From assembly GCA_905233835.1 (NCBI GenBank), contig CAJOGB010000009.1, positions 1 through 23,111 on the forward strand: 23,111 bases of DNA, in the 5' to 3' direction. The DNA comes from an uncultured Lachnospiraceae bacterium (GTDB taxonomy: Bacteria; Bacillota; Clostridia; Lachnospirales; Lachnospiraceae). The number at the start of each line of letters is the position of its first letter. Positions within the stretch are counted from its first letter, which is position 1. Below the pieces are notes generated by a model. The model saw nothing but the letters and a program-made list of their open reading frames with translations, was not told the DNA's origin and did no database searches. The translations under genes and the position numbers were made by a program. Positions 8,176 through 15,211 of this stretch are shown here, piece after piece.

Positions 8176-8778
8176 CTAGTCTTCTTTTTTATTTTTCTGG
8201 AACAGCTGCACCATCTGCTTCGCCACCGCGATAGGATAAAGCTGCACCATAGTAGAATCAATCAAATCTCCCACTTCCAATCGAAACGCAACTTTAAAAA
8301 ACTTATCCTGCTCCGAATCAAACATCTTTTCAAAAAGCTTAACGCTTTCCACATCCACACGATTTACTTCCGGAGTAGAAATATCAGTGGCCGTTCCAAG
8401 CATGGTGGCCATGGATGAAGCCGCGGTTCCCATCATCTGGTTCATGGCTTCGGATGCCGCAGATAAATGCAAGTCGGTTACTTCCGTTTCCGTGGGCTTT
8501 CCGTCACCGCCCATCATAAGAGAGGTCATCTTTAAAACATCCTCTTCCTGAAGGATTAAAACGTTATTTCCCACCAGACCTTTTACATAATGAATCTGAA
8601 CAAAGATACAGGTTTTTTCATAATCATCAAGGGCTGCACTTCGATTAATAATCTGTGCCTCCGGTGTAGTGATATCCACGCGCTGATTTAATATCAAACT
8701 CAGTGTGGTAGCAGCATTTCCCATGCTGATGTTTCCGATTTCCCCTAAGATATCAATCTGTTCGTTTGTAAGTTCCAT
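8176..8778 (-). CDS. CheC-type chemoreceptor-pathway phosphatase domain protein
   Basis: The 200-residue protein has two copies of the CheC/FliY active-site pattern: DILGEIGNISMGNA (Glu13, Asn16) and SEAMNQMMGTA (Glu110, Asn113). In CheC and FliY such Glu/Asn pairs dephosphorylate CheY-P. There is no C-terminal FliN-like (SpoA) domain, so it is CheC-like rather than FliY. I chose the ATG at 8778 because GGGAG lies about 7 nt upstream; a GTG at 8784 is possible. No CheD, CheY or flagellar gene is in the window. Its only operon partner is the sugar-binding-fold protein 33 nt upstream. Family assignment is firm; the target response regulator is unknown. Confidence 0.85.
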   Translation of the reverse strand: MELTNEQIDILGEIGNISMGNAATTLSLILNQRVDITTPEAQIINRSAALDDYEKTCIFVQIHYVKGLVGNNVLILQEEDVLKMTSLMMGGDGKPTETEVTDLHLSAASEAMNQMMGTAASSMATMLGTATDISTPEVNRVDVESVKLFEKMFDSEQDKFFKVAFRLEVGDLIDSTMVQLYPIAVAKQMVQLFQKNKKED

Positions 8779-8811
8779 AAGCACTCTCCCTTTACATATT
8801 CCACATACTTT

Positions 8812-9705
8812 TTATAACGATTCTTTGATTTTTATAAAGATATCCGCATGATTGATTTCATTTTTCGGTTCCCTATCCAAGAACAACTTATCAATCATAA
8901 TGGTTAATGCATCGCTGCCTTGTTGATGCGGATTTTGGCAAATGCTGGCAGTAATGATACCCTTTTCCAAATAATCCTTAATGACCTCGGTTAACTCGTA
9001 GGTAATTACCGTAAAAGGATACCTCTGGGTCAGCTGATAAATGGATTTGCATCCTCCATAAACACCGCCGGATGTAAAGAAAAATGCGGTGATATCCGGG
9101 AACTCCATTAATACACTTTGCACCGTTTCATAAGTTTTATAATCGTCACTGTTACAATGCTCAATGGTTTTTATCTTCATCTTCGGATAGTTCTTTTCAA
9201 TACAGTCCTTAAATCCTGCGATACGATCTTCCAATCCTTTGATTCCCGGCGTTCCGTCGATAATCGCCACTTCTGCCACGCCATCGGTAATAAGTCCCAT
9301 TAAGCCTCCGGCAGTTACTCCGGATTTGTAAGAGTCGCTTCCCACAAAAGCAAATCGCTTCGACTCAGACAGATCGTTATTTACACACATTACCGGTATC
9401 CCTTTGTCCACCAGTTTGTCTATCTCGGAAAGAATTCGTGTATCATTACACGGGCAAATAATAAGCCCGTCTATTCTTTTCTTTTCCATGGCCAACAGTT
9501 CTTTTAACTGCTGGTCCGGAACAGCTTTTGTCTGTTTTAGTATTAATTCAAAATCTAGTTTGGAGAAATCTTCAGCACGATTAAAGAAGCCTTGTTTCAT
9601 GTTATCAAAGAATTCCGTGCCCTCTCCCAAAAGCAGGATTCCGATTTTTTTGTGCTTGTTGTCAAAAGATAATTTTGAATTTGGGTCAGTCCCACGTGCA
9701 GCCAT
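8812..9705 (-). CDS. LacI/periplasmic-binding-fold sugar-binding protein without HTH or signal peptide
   Basis: From the ATG at 9705 (297 residues; GGGGGAGGG stands about 7 nt upstream) the protein begins with about 18 polar residues. It then enters a type I periplasmic-binding fold: KKIGILLLGEGTEFFDNMKQGF, RIDGLIICPCND, GIPVMCVNNDL, FVGSDSYKSGVTAGGLM, DITAFFFTSGG and ITASICQNPHQQG. These are typical of sugar-binding (Peripla_BP_4/LacI effector) domains. There is no helix-turn-helix ahead of the fold, no signal sequence and no lipobox, so it looks like a cytosolic free-standing sensor. The upstream DNA is an ordinary intergenic region, so no lost HTH exon is hidden there. It is followed by the CheC-like gene. 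Confidence 0.82.
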   Translation of the reverse strand: MAARGTDPNSKLSFDNKHKKIGILLLGEGTEFFDNMKQGFFNRAEDFSKLDFELILKQTKAVPDQQLKELLAMEKKRIDGLIICPCNDTRILSEIDKLVDKGIPVMCVNNDLSESKRFAFVGSDSYKSGVTAGGLMGLITDGVAEVAIIDGTPGIKGLEDRIAGFKDCIEKNYPKMKIKTIEHCNSDDYKTYETVQSVLMEFPDITAFFFTSGGVYGGCKSIYQLTQRYPFTVITYELTEVIKDYLEKGIITASICQNPHQQGSDALTIMIDKLFLDREPKNEINHADIFIKIKESL

Positions 9706-9732
9706 ATTAAAACCCTCCCCCGGTTTCGCATA

Positions 9733-9761
9733 ACAAAATGGTATCACAAATTATCTGTCAA
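9733..9761 (-). promoter_or_regulatory. Weak candidate promoter for the sugar-binding/CheC pair
   Basis: A perfect -35 TTGACA lies on the minus strand at 9761-9756. No convincing -10 follows at 16-18 nt (TTTTGT at 17 nt). The place is right, between the engB terminator and the gene, but the element is either weak, activator dependent, or read by another sigma factor. Confidence 0.35.
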
Positions 9762-9773
9762 TTCAACGAAAAC

Positions 9774-9807
9774 AAAAAAAGAGAAAGACTTATTTGTCTT
9801 CCTCTTT
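9774..9807 (-). terminator. Intrinsic terminator of the tig-clpP-clpX-engB operon, overlapping engB stop
   Basis: On the minus strand, AAAGAGGAAGAC (9807-9796) pairs with GTCTTTCTCTTT (9789-9778): 12 pairs including one G-U, with a 6-nt loop that contains the stop codon. A run of seven T follows (9780-9774). The last codons of engB form the 5' arm of the hairpin. Confidence 0.85.
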
Positions 9808-10395
9808 TTCGTTCTCTATTACCTGGTCCATAAAGTCCCATATATCTTCCAATCCCTGCTTGGTGACGGAGGAAAAAGGAATAATAATGGTATCCTCATC
9901 CGCCCCTAAGCCCTTTCGAATAGCCTTTAAATGCTTATCCATTTGTGATCGGTTAATCTTATCCGCTTTCGTACAGATGACAATGGGCTGATATCCCATA
10001 TAATCAATCCACTCATACATCTGCTTATCGTGTTCTCCCGGATCGTGACGAATGTCAACCAAAAGGAACACACAGCGAAGCATCTCGGAAGTATCCAAAT
10101 AGCGTTCAATCATTTCGCCCCATTTTTCCACTTCGCTCTTTGATGCTTTGGCGTAGCCGTATCCCGGCAAGTCCACCAAATAGATTTCTTTATTTACATT
10201 ATAGAAATTAATGGTCTGGGTTTTCCCCGGTTGTGCGGAAGTACGGGCAAGAGCCTTACGGTTTAGCACCGCATTGATAAGGGATGACTTCCCAACGTTA
10301 CTCTTTCCTGCAAAAGCCACCTCCGGCAAAGTATTCTCCGGTAGTTGGCTCGTGATTCCACATACAGTTTCTAAGTCTGCACTCTTAATTTTCAT
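9790..10395 (-). CDS. engB: Ribosome biogenesis GTPase YsxC/EngB
   Basis: EngB (YsxC/YihA) is an essential small GTPase needed for late assembly of the 50S subunit. The 201-residue protein shows G1 GKSNVGKSSL (about 30-39), the G2 region ARTSAQPGKTQTINFY, G3 VDLPGYGYAK, G4 CTKADK and a G5-like PFSSVTKQG. Length and motifs are normal. It starts 3 nt after clpX and is last in the tig operon. In many Firmicutes a lon gene lies between clpX and engB; here the two are adjacent. Confidence 0.95.
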   Translation of the reverse strand: MKIKSADLETVCGITSQLPENTLPEVAFAGKSNVGKSSLINAVLNRKALARTSAQPGKTQTINFYNVNKEIYLVDLPGYGYAKASKSEVEKWGEMIERYLDTSEMLRCVFLLVDIRHDPGEHDKQMYEWIDYMGYQPIVICTKADKINRSQMDKHLKAIRKGLGADEDTIIIPFSSVTKQGLEDIWDFMDQVIENEKEEDK

Positions 10396-10398
10396 ACG

Positions 10399-11697
10399 TT
10401 AAGCGCTTTCTTTTCCTGCTTTCTTCTTCATGGAAACAACTTCAGACTTCTTCTCTATCAAAAGAACGTTTTGTTCCACCTTTTCTCTGGTGATGTTCAA
10501 CTTCTTTACGGAATCCTCGGAAGGAATCTCAAACATATCATCCATCATGACGTTTTCCATGATGGCACGAAGTCCGCGGGCACCGGTCTTTCTTTCCAAA
10601 GACTTCTCTGCGATGGCTTCCAAAGCGTCCTTTTCAAAGGTAAGCTCCACATCATCCATCTTAAAGAGGGCCTTGTACTGTTTTACAAGAGAATTCTTCG
10701 GCTCGGTAAGGATGCGAATCAAATCGTCCTTATCCAATTCTTCCAAAGCCACATTAATCGGCACACGTCCAATAAACTCCGGAATCAAACCAAACTTTAC
10801 AAAGTCCTGTGGAAGTGCCTGTTTTAAAAGCTCGCTTTCACGTTCCTTGTCCGTCTTAATCTCGGTAACCTCGGTATTAAATCCGATACGCTTGGTATCC
10901 ATTCTGGATTCGATAATCTTATCAAGTCCCTCAAAGGCACCGCCGCAGATAAACAAGATATTGGTGGTATCAATAGGAATCAATTCCTGCTGTGGATGCT
11001 TTCTTCCACCCTGTGGCGGAACGGAAGCATTGGTTCCTTCCAACATCTTAAGGAGTGCCTGCTGTACACCTTCACCGGAAACGTCTCTGGTGATGGAAAC
11101 ATTCTCGGACTTCTTTGTGATCTTATCGATCTCATCGATGTAGATAATACCGTACTCCGCCTTTGGCACATCATAATCCGCTGCCTGAATGAGTTTTAAC
11201 AAGATGTTTTCTACGTCTTCACCCACATATCCGGCCTCGGTAAGGGTTGTAGCATCAGCTATCGCAAAAGGTACACCGATGATACGAGCCAAAGTCTGAG
11301 CCAACAGTGTTTTACCGCTACCTGTAGGTCCCAAAAGAAGGACGTTGGACTTTTGTAATTCCACGTTTAAATCTTTGGGATCCGCAAGAATTCTTTTGTA
11401 ATGATTATAAACCGCTACAGATAAAACCTTCTTTGCTTCATCCTGTCCGATGACATACTCATCGAGGAACTTCTTTAATTCCTTCGGTTTTAAAAGATTG
11501 ATTTCCGGCTTATCATCATCGAATGCGGAAGAACCATTCATATCCATAAGTTCTTCTTCGATAATTTCGCCGCAGATATCCACGCACTCGTCACAGATAT
11601 ATGCGCCGTTTGGTCCGGCAATCAATTTTTGAACCTGTGATTGGCTCTTTCCGCAGAAAGAACATCTCACTTTATCGTCATTGCCACGTCCTGCCAT
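10399..11697 (-). CDS. clpX: ATP-dependent Clp protease ATP-binding subunit ClpX
   Basis: ClpX is the AAA+ unfoldase that feeds proteins to ClpP. The 432-residue protein has the N-terminal zinc-binding domain (Cys12, Cys15, Cys35, Cys38), Walker A GPTGSGKT at about 123-130, the substrate-gripping pore loop GYVGED, Walker B IIYIDEIDKI, the RKH loop in GGRKHPQQ, and the IGF loop used to dock on ClpP (KRIGFN). Sensor and arginine-finger regions (FIGRVP, GARGLR) are intact. It lies 35 nt after clpP with AAGGAG before the ATG, in the conserved tig-clpP-clpX order. Confidence 0.97.
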   Translation of the reverse strand: MAGRGNDDKVRCSFCGKSQSQVQKLIAGPNGAYICDECVDICGEIIEEELMDMNGSSAFDDDKPEINLLKPKELKKFLDEYVIGQDEAKKVLSVAVYNHYKRILADPKDLNVELQKSNVLLLGPTGSGKTLLAQTLARIIGVPFAIADATTLTEAGYVGEDVENILLKLIQAADYDVPKAEYGIIYIDEIDKITKKSENVSITRDVSGEGVQQALLKMLEGTNASVPPQGGRKHPQQELIPIDTTNILFICGGAFEGLDKIIESRMDTKRIGFNTEVTEIKTDKERESELLKQALPQDFVKFGLIPEFIGRVPINVALEELDKDDLIRILTEPKNSLVKQYKALFKMDDVELTFEKDALEAIAEKSLERKTGARGLRAIMENVMMDDMFEIPSEDSVKKLNITREKVEQNVLLIEKKSEVVSMKKKAGKESA

Positions 11698-11732
11698 GGT
11701 TTTCTCCTTTAAGGAAACTTAATGGTATTTAC

Positions 11733-12323
11733 TTATGCCTGGTTTCTGTTTTCAATGATCTTATCAACAAGACCGTATTCCAAAGCTTCTTTTGCGCTCA
11801 TGTAGTAATCACGCTCGGTATCGGCAGCTACCTTTTCAATAGGCTGACCGGTATTTGCGGCAAGCATTTCATTTAAACGCTTCTTAGTCTTTAAGATATT
11901 TTCAGCCGCGATTTCGATCTCCGTTGCCTGACCTTTTGCACCGCCGGATGGCTGGTGAATCATAATCTCAGCGTTTGGAAGCGCAAGACGTTTGCCCTTT
12001 GCACCGCCTGCAAGTAAGAAGGCACCCATAGATGCCGCAAGTCCCACACAAATGGTGGAAACGTCGCACTTGATATACTGCATGGTATCGTAAATCGCAA
12101 GTCCCGCGGTTACCATTCCGCCCGGGCTGTTGATATAAAGATGAATATCTTTATTCGGATCCTCGGACTCTAAGAATAATAACTGAGCGATGGTAAGAGA
12201 CGCTGTGGTCTCATTAACTTCTTCCCCCAAGAAGATGATACGATCCTTTAACAATCTGGAATAGATATCATAGGAACGTTCTCCTCTGGAATTTTGTTCA
12301 ATGACATAAGGTATTGTAGCCAT
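11733..12323 (-). CDS. clpP: ATP-dependent Clp protease proteolytic subunit ClpP
   Basis: ClpP is the barrel-shaped serine peptidase of the Clp system. The 196-residue protein has the complete catalytic triad at the classic numbers: Ser98 in GLAASMGAFLLAGG, His123 in IMIHQPSGG and Asp172 in DTERDYYMSA. The N-terminal MATIPYVIEQNSRGERSYDIYS gives the usual axial gate region with a very short propeptide. It is 12 nt after tig and is followed by clpX, its ATPase partner. Confidence 0.97.
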   Translation of the reverse strand: MATIPYVIEQNSRGERSYDIYSRLLKDRIIFLGEEVNETTASLTIAQLLFLESEDPNKDIHLYINSPGGMVTAGLAIYDTMQYIKCDVSTICVGLAASMGAFLLAGGAKGKRLALPNAEIMIHQPSGGAKGQATEIEIAAENILKTKKRLNEMLAANTGQPIEKVAADTERDYYMSAKEALEYGLVDKIIENRNQA

Positions 12324-12335
12324 AGTTTTTCCCCT

Positions 12336-13661
12336 TTATTCTGCGTCAGCCTCTTTTTCAGCCTTCTTCTTTGCTTTAGCACGAAGCTTCATGTTCTCTG
12401 TTACGAAGTTGATTGCCTTCTCTAATGCAATATCCTTCTTCATGTTTTCTTTTTCAGAATCCGGAATGTTTTTCTTAATATCATCAGCCTTCATTCCGTA
12501 CTGCTCTGCCATCTCTTCGATCTTCTTCTCAACGTCTTCGTCGGTTCCTTCGAAGCCTTCTGCTTTAGCGATTGCTTCAAGTACCAAAGAACCTTTGATT
12601 CTGTCTTCTGCATCCGGACGCATCTGAGCCTTTAACTGATCTAAGGTCATGCCGGTAAACTGCATATACTGTTCGAATGAAAGACCGCTCTGAGCAAGGT
12701 TGTTTGCATATTCGTTTAACATCTGATTTACCTGGAAATCAATCATCGCATCCGGAATATCCATCTTGGAATCAGCGATGATCTTAGCTAATGCTTCATC
12801 TTCCTGTGTACGCTTAGCAGCGTTTTCTTTTCTCTCGGTAAGAGTCTTCTTAACGTCTTCCTTGTAATCAGCTACGGAATCAAATCCCTGATCCTCAGCG
12901 AACTCATCGTTTAACTCAGGAAGTTCCTTTGCGGTAATCTTATGTAATTTACACTTGAAGAGTGCTTTCTTTCCTGCTAACTCTTCTGCGTGATAATCCT
13001 TAGGGAAAGTAACGTTTACGTCGATGTCTTCTTCTAAGTTCTTTCCGCAAAGCTGATCTTCAAATCCCGGAATGAAGGAATTTGAGCCAAGCTCTAATGT
13101 ATAGTTTTCAGACTTTCCGCCTTCGAAAGGTACGCCGTCTACAGAACCGTCAAAATCAAGAACAACGGTATCGCCCATCTGAGCTGCACGATCGGTTACA
13201 TCGATGGAACGAGCGTTTCTGGAAAGCTGAGACTTAATTTCGTTTTCAACGTCTTCGTCGGTAACGGTGATGTCCTGACGAGTAACGGTGATTCCGTTAT
13301 ATTTTCCAAGCTTAACTTCCGGCTTTAATGCTACTTCAGCGGTAAAGATAAAAGGCTTACCCTTTTCAATCTGAACTACTTCAACTTCCGGCTGAGAAAC
13401 GATATCCAAACCGCACTCATCATAAGCCTTCGGATACTCTTCCTGAATCAAAATATTTGCAGCTTCATCAAAGAAGATTTCAGGTCCGTACATTTTCTCA
13501 ATCATCTGCTGAGGTACTTTACCCTTACGAAATCCCGGGATGGAGATGCTGTTTTTCTGGCGATTATAAGCTTTCTTTGTAGCTTCAACTAAACGGTCAG
13601 CCTCTACTTCAATAGTAAGCTTTGCCATGTTATTGTCTAAATTTTCTACTTTTACACTCAT
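12336..13661 (-). CDS. tig: Trigger factor, ribosome-associated chaperone
   Basis: Trigger factor binds the ribosomal exit tunnel and folds nascent chains. The 441-residue protein carries the ribosome-docking signature GFRKGKVP (about 43-50), a central FKBP-type peptidyl-prolyl isomerase domain (from GDTVVLDFDGSVDGVPFEGG to GSNSFIPGFEDQL), and a long helical C-terminal chaperone domain ending in a lysine-rich tail. GGAAGGAAG precedes the ATG. It opens the operon tig-clpP-clpX-engB, linking folding and degradation, and a consensus promoter sits about 45 nt upstream. Confidence 0.97.
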   Translation of the reverse strand: MSVKVENLDNNMAKLTIEVEADRLVEATKKAYNRQKNSISIPGFRKGKVPQQMIEKMYGPEIFFDEAANILIQEEYPKAYDECGLDIVSQPEVEVVQIEKGKPFIFTAEVALKPEVKLGKYNGITVTRQDITVTDEDVENEIKSQLSRNARSIDVTDRAAQMGDTVVLDFDGSVDGVPFEGGKSENYTLELGSNSFIPGFEDQLCGKNLEEDIDVNVTFPKDYHAEELAGKKALFKCKLHKITAKELPELNDEFAEDQGFDSVADYKEDVKKTLTERKENAAKRTQEDEALAKIIADSKMDIPDAMIDFQVNQMLNEYANNLAQSGLSFEQYMQFTGMTLDQLKAQMRPDAEDRIKGSLVLEAIAKAEGFEGTDEDVEKKIEEMAEQYGMKADDIKKNIPDSEKENMKKDIALEKAINFVTENMKLRAKAKKKAEKEADAE

Positions 13662-13706
13662 TTTTTAATATCTTCCTTCCTAACTTTTGTGTAAGCACTG
13701 CGAGTT

Positions 13707-13735
13707 ATTATATCACAATCCACAGCGAGTTTCAA
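13707..13735 (-). promoter_or_regulatory. tig: Sigma-A promoter of the tig-clpP-clpX-engB operon
   Basis: TTGAAA (13735-13730), a 17-nt spacer and a perfect TATAAT (13712-13707) on the minus strand. The transcript should start near 13700, giving a leader of about 39 nt. The -35 lies inside an inverted repeat (13718-13755). Confidence 0.85.
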
Positions 13736-13755
13736 CAAATGAAACAGCTGTGGAT
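13718..13755. repeat. Imperfect inverted repeat over the tig -35 element
   Basis: ATCCACAGC (13718-13726) and GCTGTGGAT (13747-13755) are perfect 9-nt inverted arms. Inside them TTTCA (13730-13734) pairs with TGAAA (13740-13744). The right arm on the minus strand includes TTATCCACA (13757-13749), identical to the classical DnaA-box consensus. It could be an operator, or a hairpin ending the DJ-1 transcript; there is no T run after it on the minus strand, which argues against a terminator. Confidence 0.5.
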
Positions 13756-13781
13756 AACCGGATTTTTATTCACTTTTATGT

Positions 13782-14333
13782 TTAGAGTTGGTATACAACG
13801 CTATCGGAAATCTGCGTAGCTTTTTCTTCCCCTAGGAAGTAAGAAATAATTGCAAGAGCAAAAGGAATCGCTGTTCCAAGGCCCCTGGATGTAATGATGT
13901 TTCCGTCTACATTTACCTCATTTGTATTGGCCTTTGCCCCGGTAAGTCCCTCTTCCATACCCGGATAGCAACTGGCGTTCTTTCCTTCCAATACCCCCGC
14001 ATATCCAAGCACCGTGGGAGCCGCACAAATGGCAGCCACCAGTTTATCGTTTTTCGCAAATGACTTTACGGTTTCGATTACCTTAGCATCCTCTCTTAAG
14101 TAATTGGTACCCGGCATACCACCCGGCAAAATCACACCATCATAGTCGTTCACATTTATGTCTTTAAAACTTTTGTCCGCGCCGATTTTAATTTTATGGG
14201 AACCGGTCACTTCCGCCTTCCCTGCGATAGAAGCCATATCGATTTCCAGACCAGCACGACGAGCCAAATCCACCACGGTAAGAGCTTCGATTTCTTCGCA
14301 TCCGTCTGCCATGCAAATTAGAAGTTTTGCCAT
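13782..14333 (-). CDS. DJ-1/PfpI family protein
   Basis: The 183-residue protein has the DJ-1 fold: MAKLLICMADGCEEIEALT at the N-terminus (Glu16 corresponds to DJ-1 Glu18), DGVILPGGMPG, and the nucleophile elbow VAAICAAPTVLGYAG with Cys103. This is the DJ-1/YajL subgroup rather than the PfpI protease subgroup. Proposed roles are oxidative-stress sensing and repair of glyoxal-type damage; the actual activity here is unproven. GGAGGG precedes the ATG. It is transcribed alone, upstream of the tig promoter and divergently from the CYTH gene, with 86 nt between them. Confidence 0.92.
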   Translation of the reverse strand: MAKLLICMADGCEEIEALTVVDLARRAGLEIDMASIAGKAEVTGSHKIKIGADKSFKDINVNDYDGVILPGGMPGTNYLREDAKVIETVKSFAKNDKLVAAICAAPTVLGYAGVLEGKNASCYPGMEEGLTGAKANTNEVNVDGNIITSRGLGTAIPFALAIISYFLGEEKATQISDSVVYQL

Positions 14334-14419
14334 TTTATTTCCCTCCGATATCTGATACTATAGTTATGGTTTTAAATTCAAAAAATCACCTTTTTCATTA
14401 TATTACATGAGGGTTTTAT

Positions 14420-14887
14420 ATGGAAATAGAAAAAAAGTTTTTAATACAGTCTTTAAAGGATGTTCCCGGAGATATTTCGGATTATAAATATCACGACTTG
14501 GAGCAGGGATATTTAAGCACAGAACCTGTGGTTCGCGTACGAAAAGAAGATGATACCTATTATCTTACCTATAAGGGAAGCGGCATGCTTGTCCGGGAAG
14601 AATATAACCTCCCCCTTACCAAAGAGTCCTACGAACACTTGGTAAAAAAGGCAGACGGCATCGTTATCAAAAAGCGTCGATATTTAATTCCTTTAGAAAA
14701 CGGTTTAACCTGCGAGTTGGATGTCTTCCGCGGAAAATACGAAGGACTTCTTTTAGCTGAAGTGGAATTCTCCTCCGAAGAAGAAGCAAACGCCTTTGTC
14801 CCTCCGGCATGGTTTGATACGGAGGTCACCTTCGACAGCCGCTACCATAATTCCAATATGAGTAAAGCTAAAATCATGGAAGCATAA
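14420..14887 (+). CDS. CYTH domain protein (triphosphate tunnel metalloenzyme family)
   Basis: The 155-residue protein begins MEIEKKFLI, the ExExK signature of CYTH domains (Glu2, Glu4, Lys6). It continues with the tunnel's basic and acidic strands: VVRVRKEDDTYYLTYKG, IKKRRYLIP and ELDVFRGKYEGLLLAEVEF. Such small bacterial members usually hydrolyse tripolyphosphate or nucleoside triphosphates using a metal ion; some act as adenylate cyclases. The substrate here is not decidable. GAGGG lies 6 nt before the ATG. It ends 3 nt before a strong hairpin. Confidence 0.9.
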   Translation: MEIEKKFLIQSLKDVPGDISDYKYHDLEQGYLSTEPVVRVRKEDDTYYLTYKGSGMLVREEYNLPLTKESYEHLVKKADGIVIKKRRYLIPLENGLTCELDVFRGKYEGLLLAEVEFSSEEEANAFVPPAWFDTEVTFDSRYHNSNMSKAKIMEA

Positions 14888-14930
14888 CCAAAAACCCTCT
14901 TTACCGGTTTATCGGTAAAGAGGGTTTTAT
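14888..14930. terminator. Bidirectional terminator hairpin after the CYTH gene
   Basis: AAAACCCTCTTTACCG (14891-14906) and CGGTAAAGAGGGTTTT (14913-14928) form a perfect 16-pair stem with a 6-nt loop. The flanking A4 and T4 runs give T tracts in both directions. It serves the plus-strand gene ending at 14887 and probably the minus-strand operon ending at 14974. Confidence 0.85.
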
Positions 14931-14973
14931 CATCCACTGTTAAAATCCGGTCACTTTGAACCTTAAAAACACT

Positions 14974-15195
14974 CTAGCGGAATCTTGCGGTCTCGTATTT
15001 CATGCGAGTACGAAGAACGTTTTTTAAATCCTCCGTACGCTTTCTTATATCTCCGTCTTCGATTACCACGTCCATGGATGCCGCAAAATTGTCGATGATA
15101 TGGTCGTCAATTTCCTCACGAACCTCCATCTTTTGGATGATATCCAGTTTATCCTCCAACTTATCCGCATCAAAAAATTCCATCATTAATTCCAT
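14974..15195 (-). CDS. Small acidic/charged protein of unknown function (73 aa)
   Basis: I chose the ATG at 15195: GGAG lies 7 nt upstream, and the longer in-frame reading (to 15270) would overlap the phospholipase gene and add an unlikely lysine-rich stretch. The protein begins MELMMEFFDADKLEDKLDII and contains EEIDDHIIDNFAASMDVVIEDG, then a basic C-terminal helix ending in YETARFR. It has no signal peptide or membrane segment. It follows the secreted PI-PLC-like gene by 16 nt and is likely cotranscribed, but the functional link is unknown. Confidence 0.75.
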   Translation of the reverse strand: MELMMEFFDADKLEDKLDIIQKMEVREEIDDHIIDNFAASMDVVIEDGDIRKRTEDLKNVLRTRMKYETARFR

Positions 15196-15211
15196 ATCGC
15201 TTCTCCGCTTT

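Noticed and set aside
9706..9747. Upstream start of the sugar-binding protein at 9747
   Set aside because: GGGGGAGGG is placed for the ATG at 9705, and the extension would run through that ribosome site.
10430..11143. Long plus-strand open frame of 237 codons opposite clpX
   Set aside because: It lies wholly antisense to clpX, whose motifs are complete; the translation is serine- and phenylalanine-rich shadow sequence with no ribosome site.
14334..14419. Promoters between the DJ-1 and CYTH genes
   Set aside because: The gap must hold two promoters, but no -35/-10 pair with good spacing was convincing on either strand.
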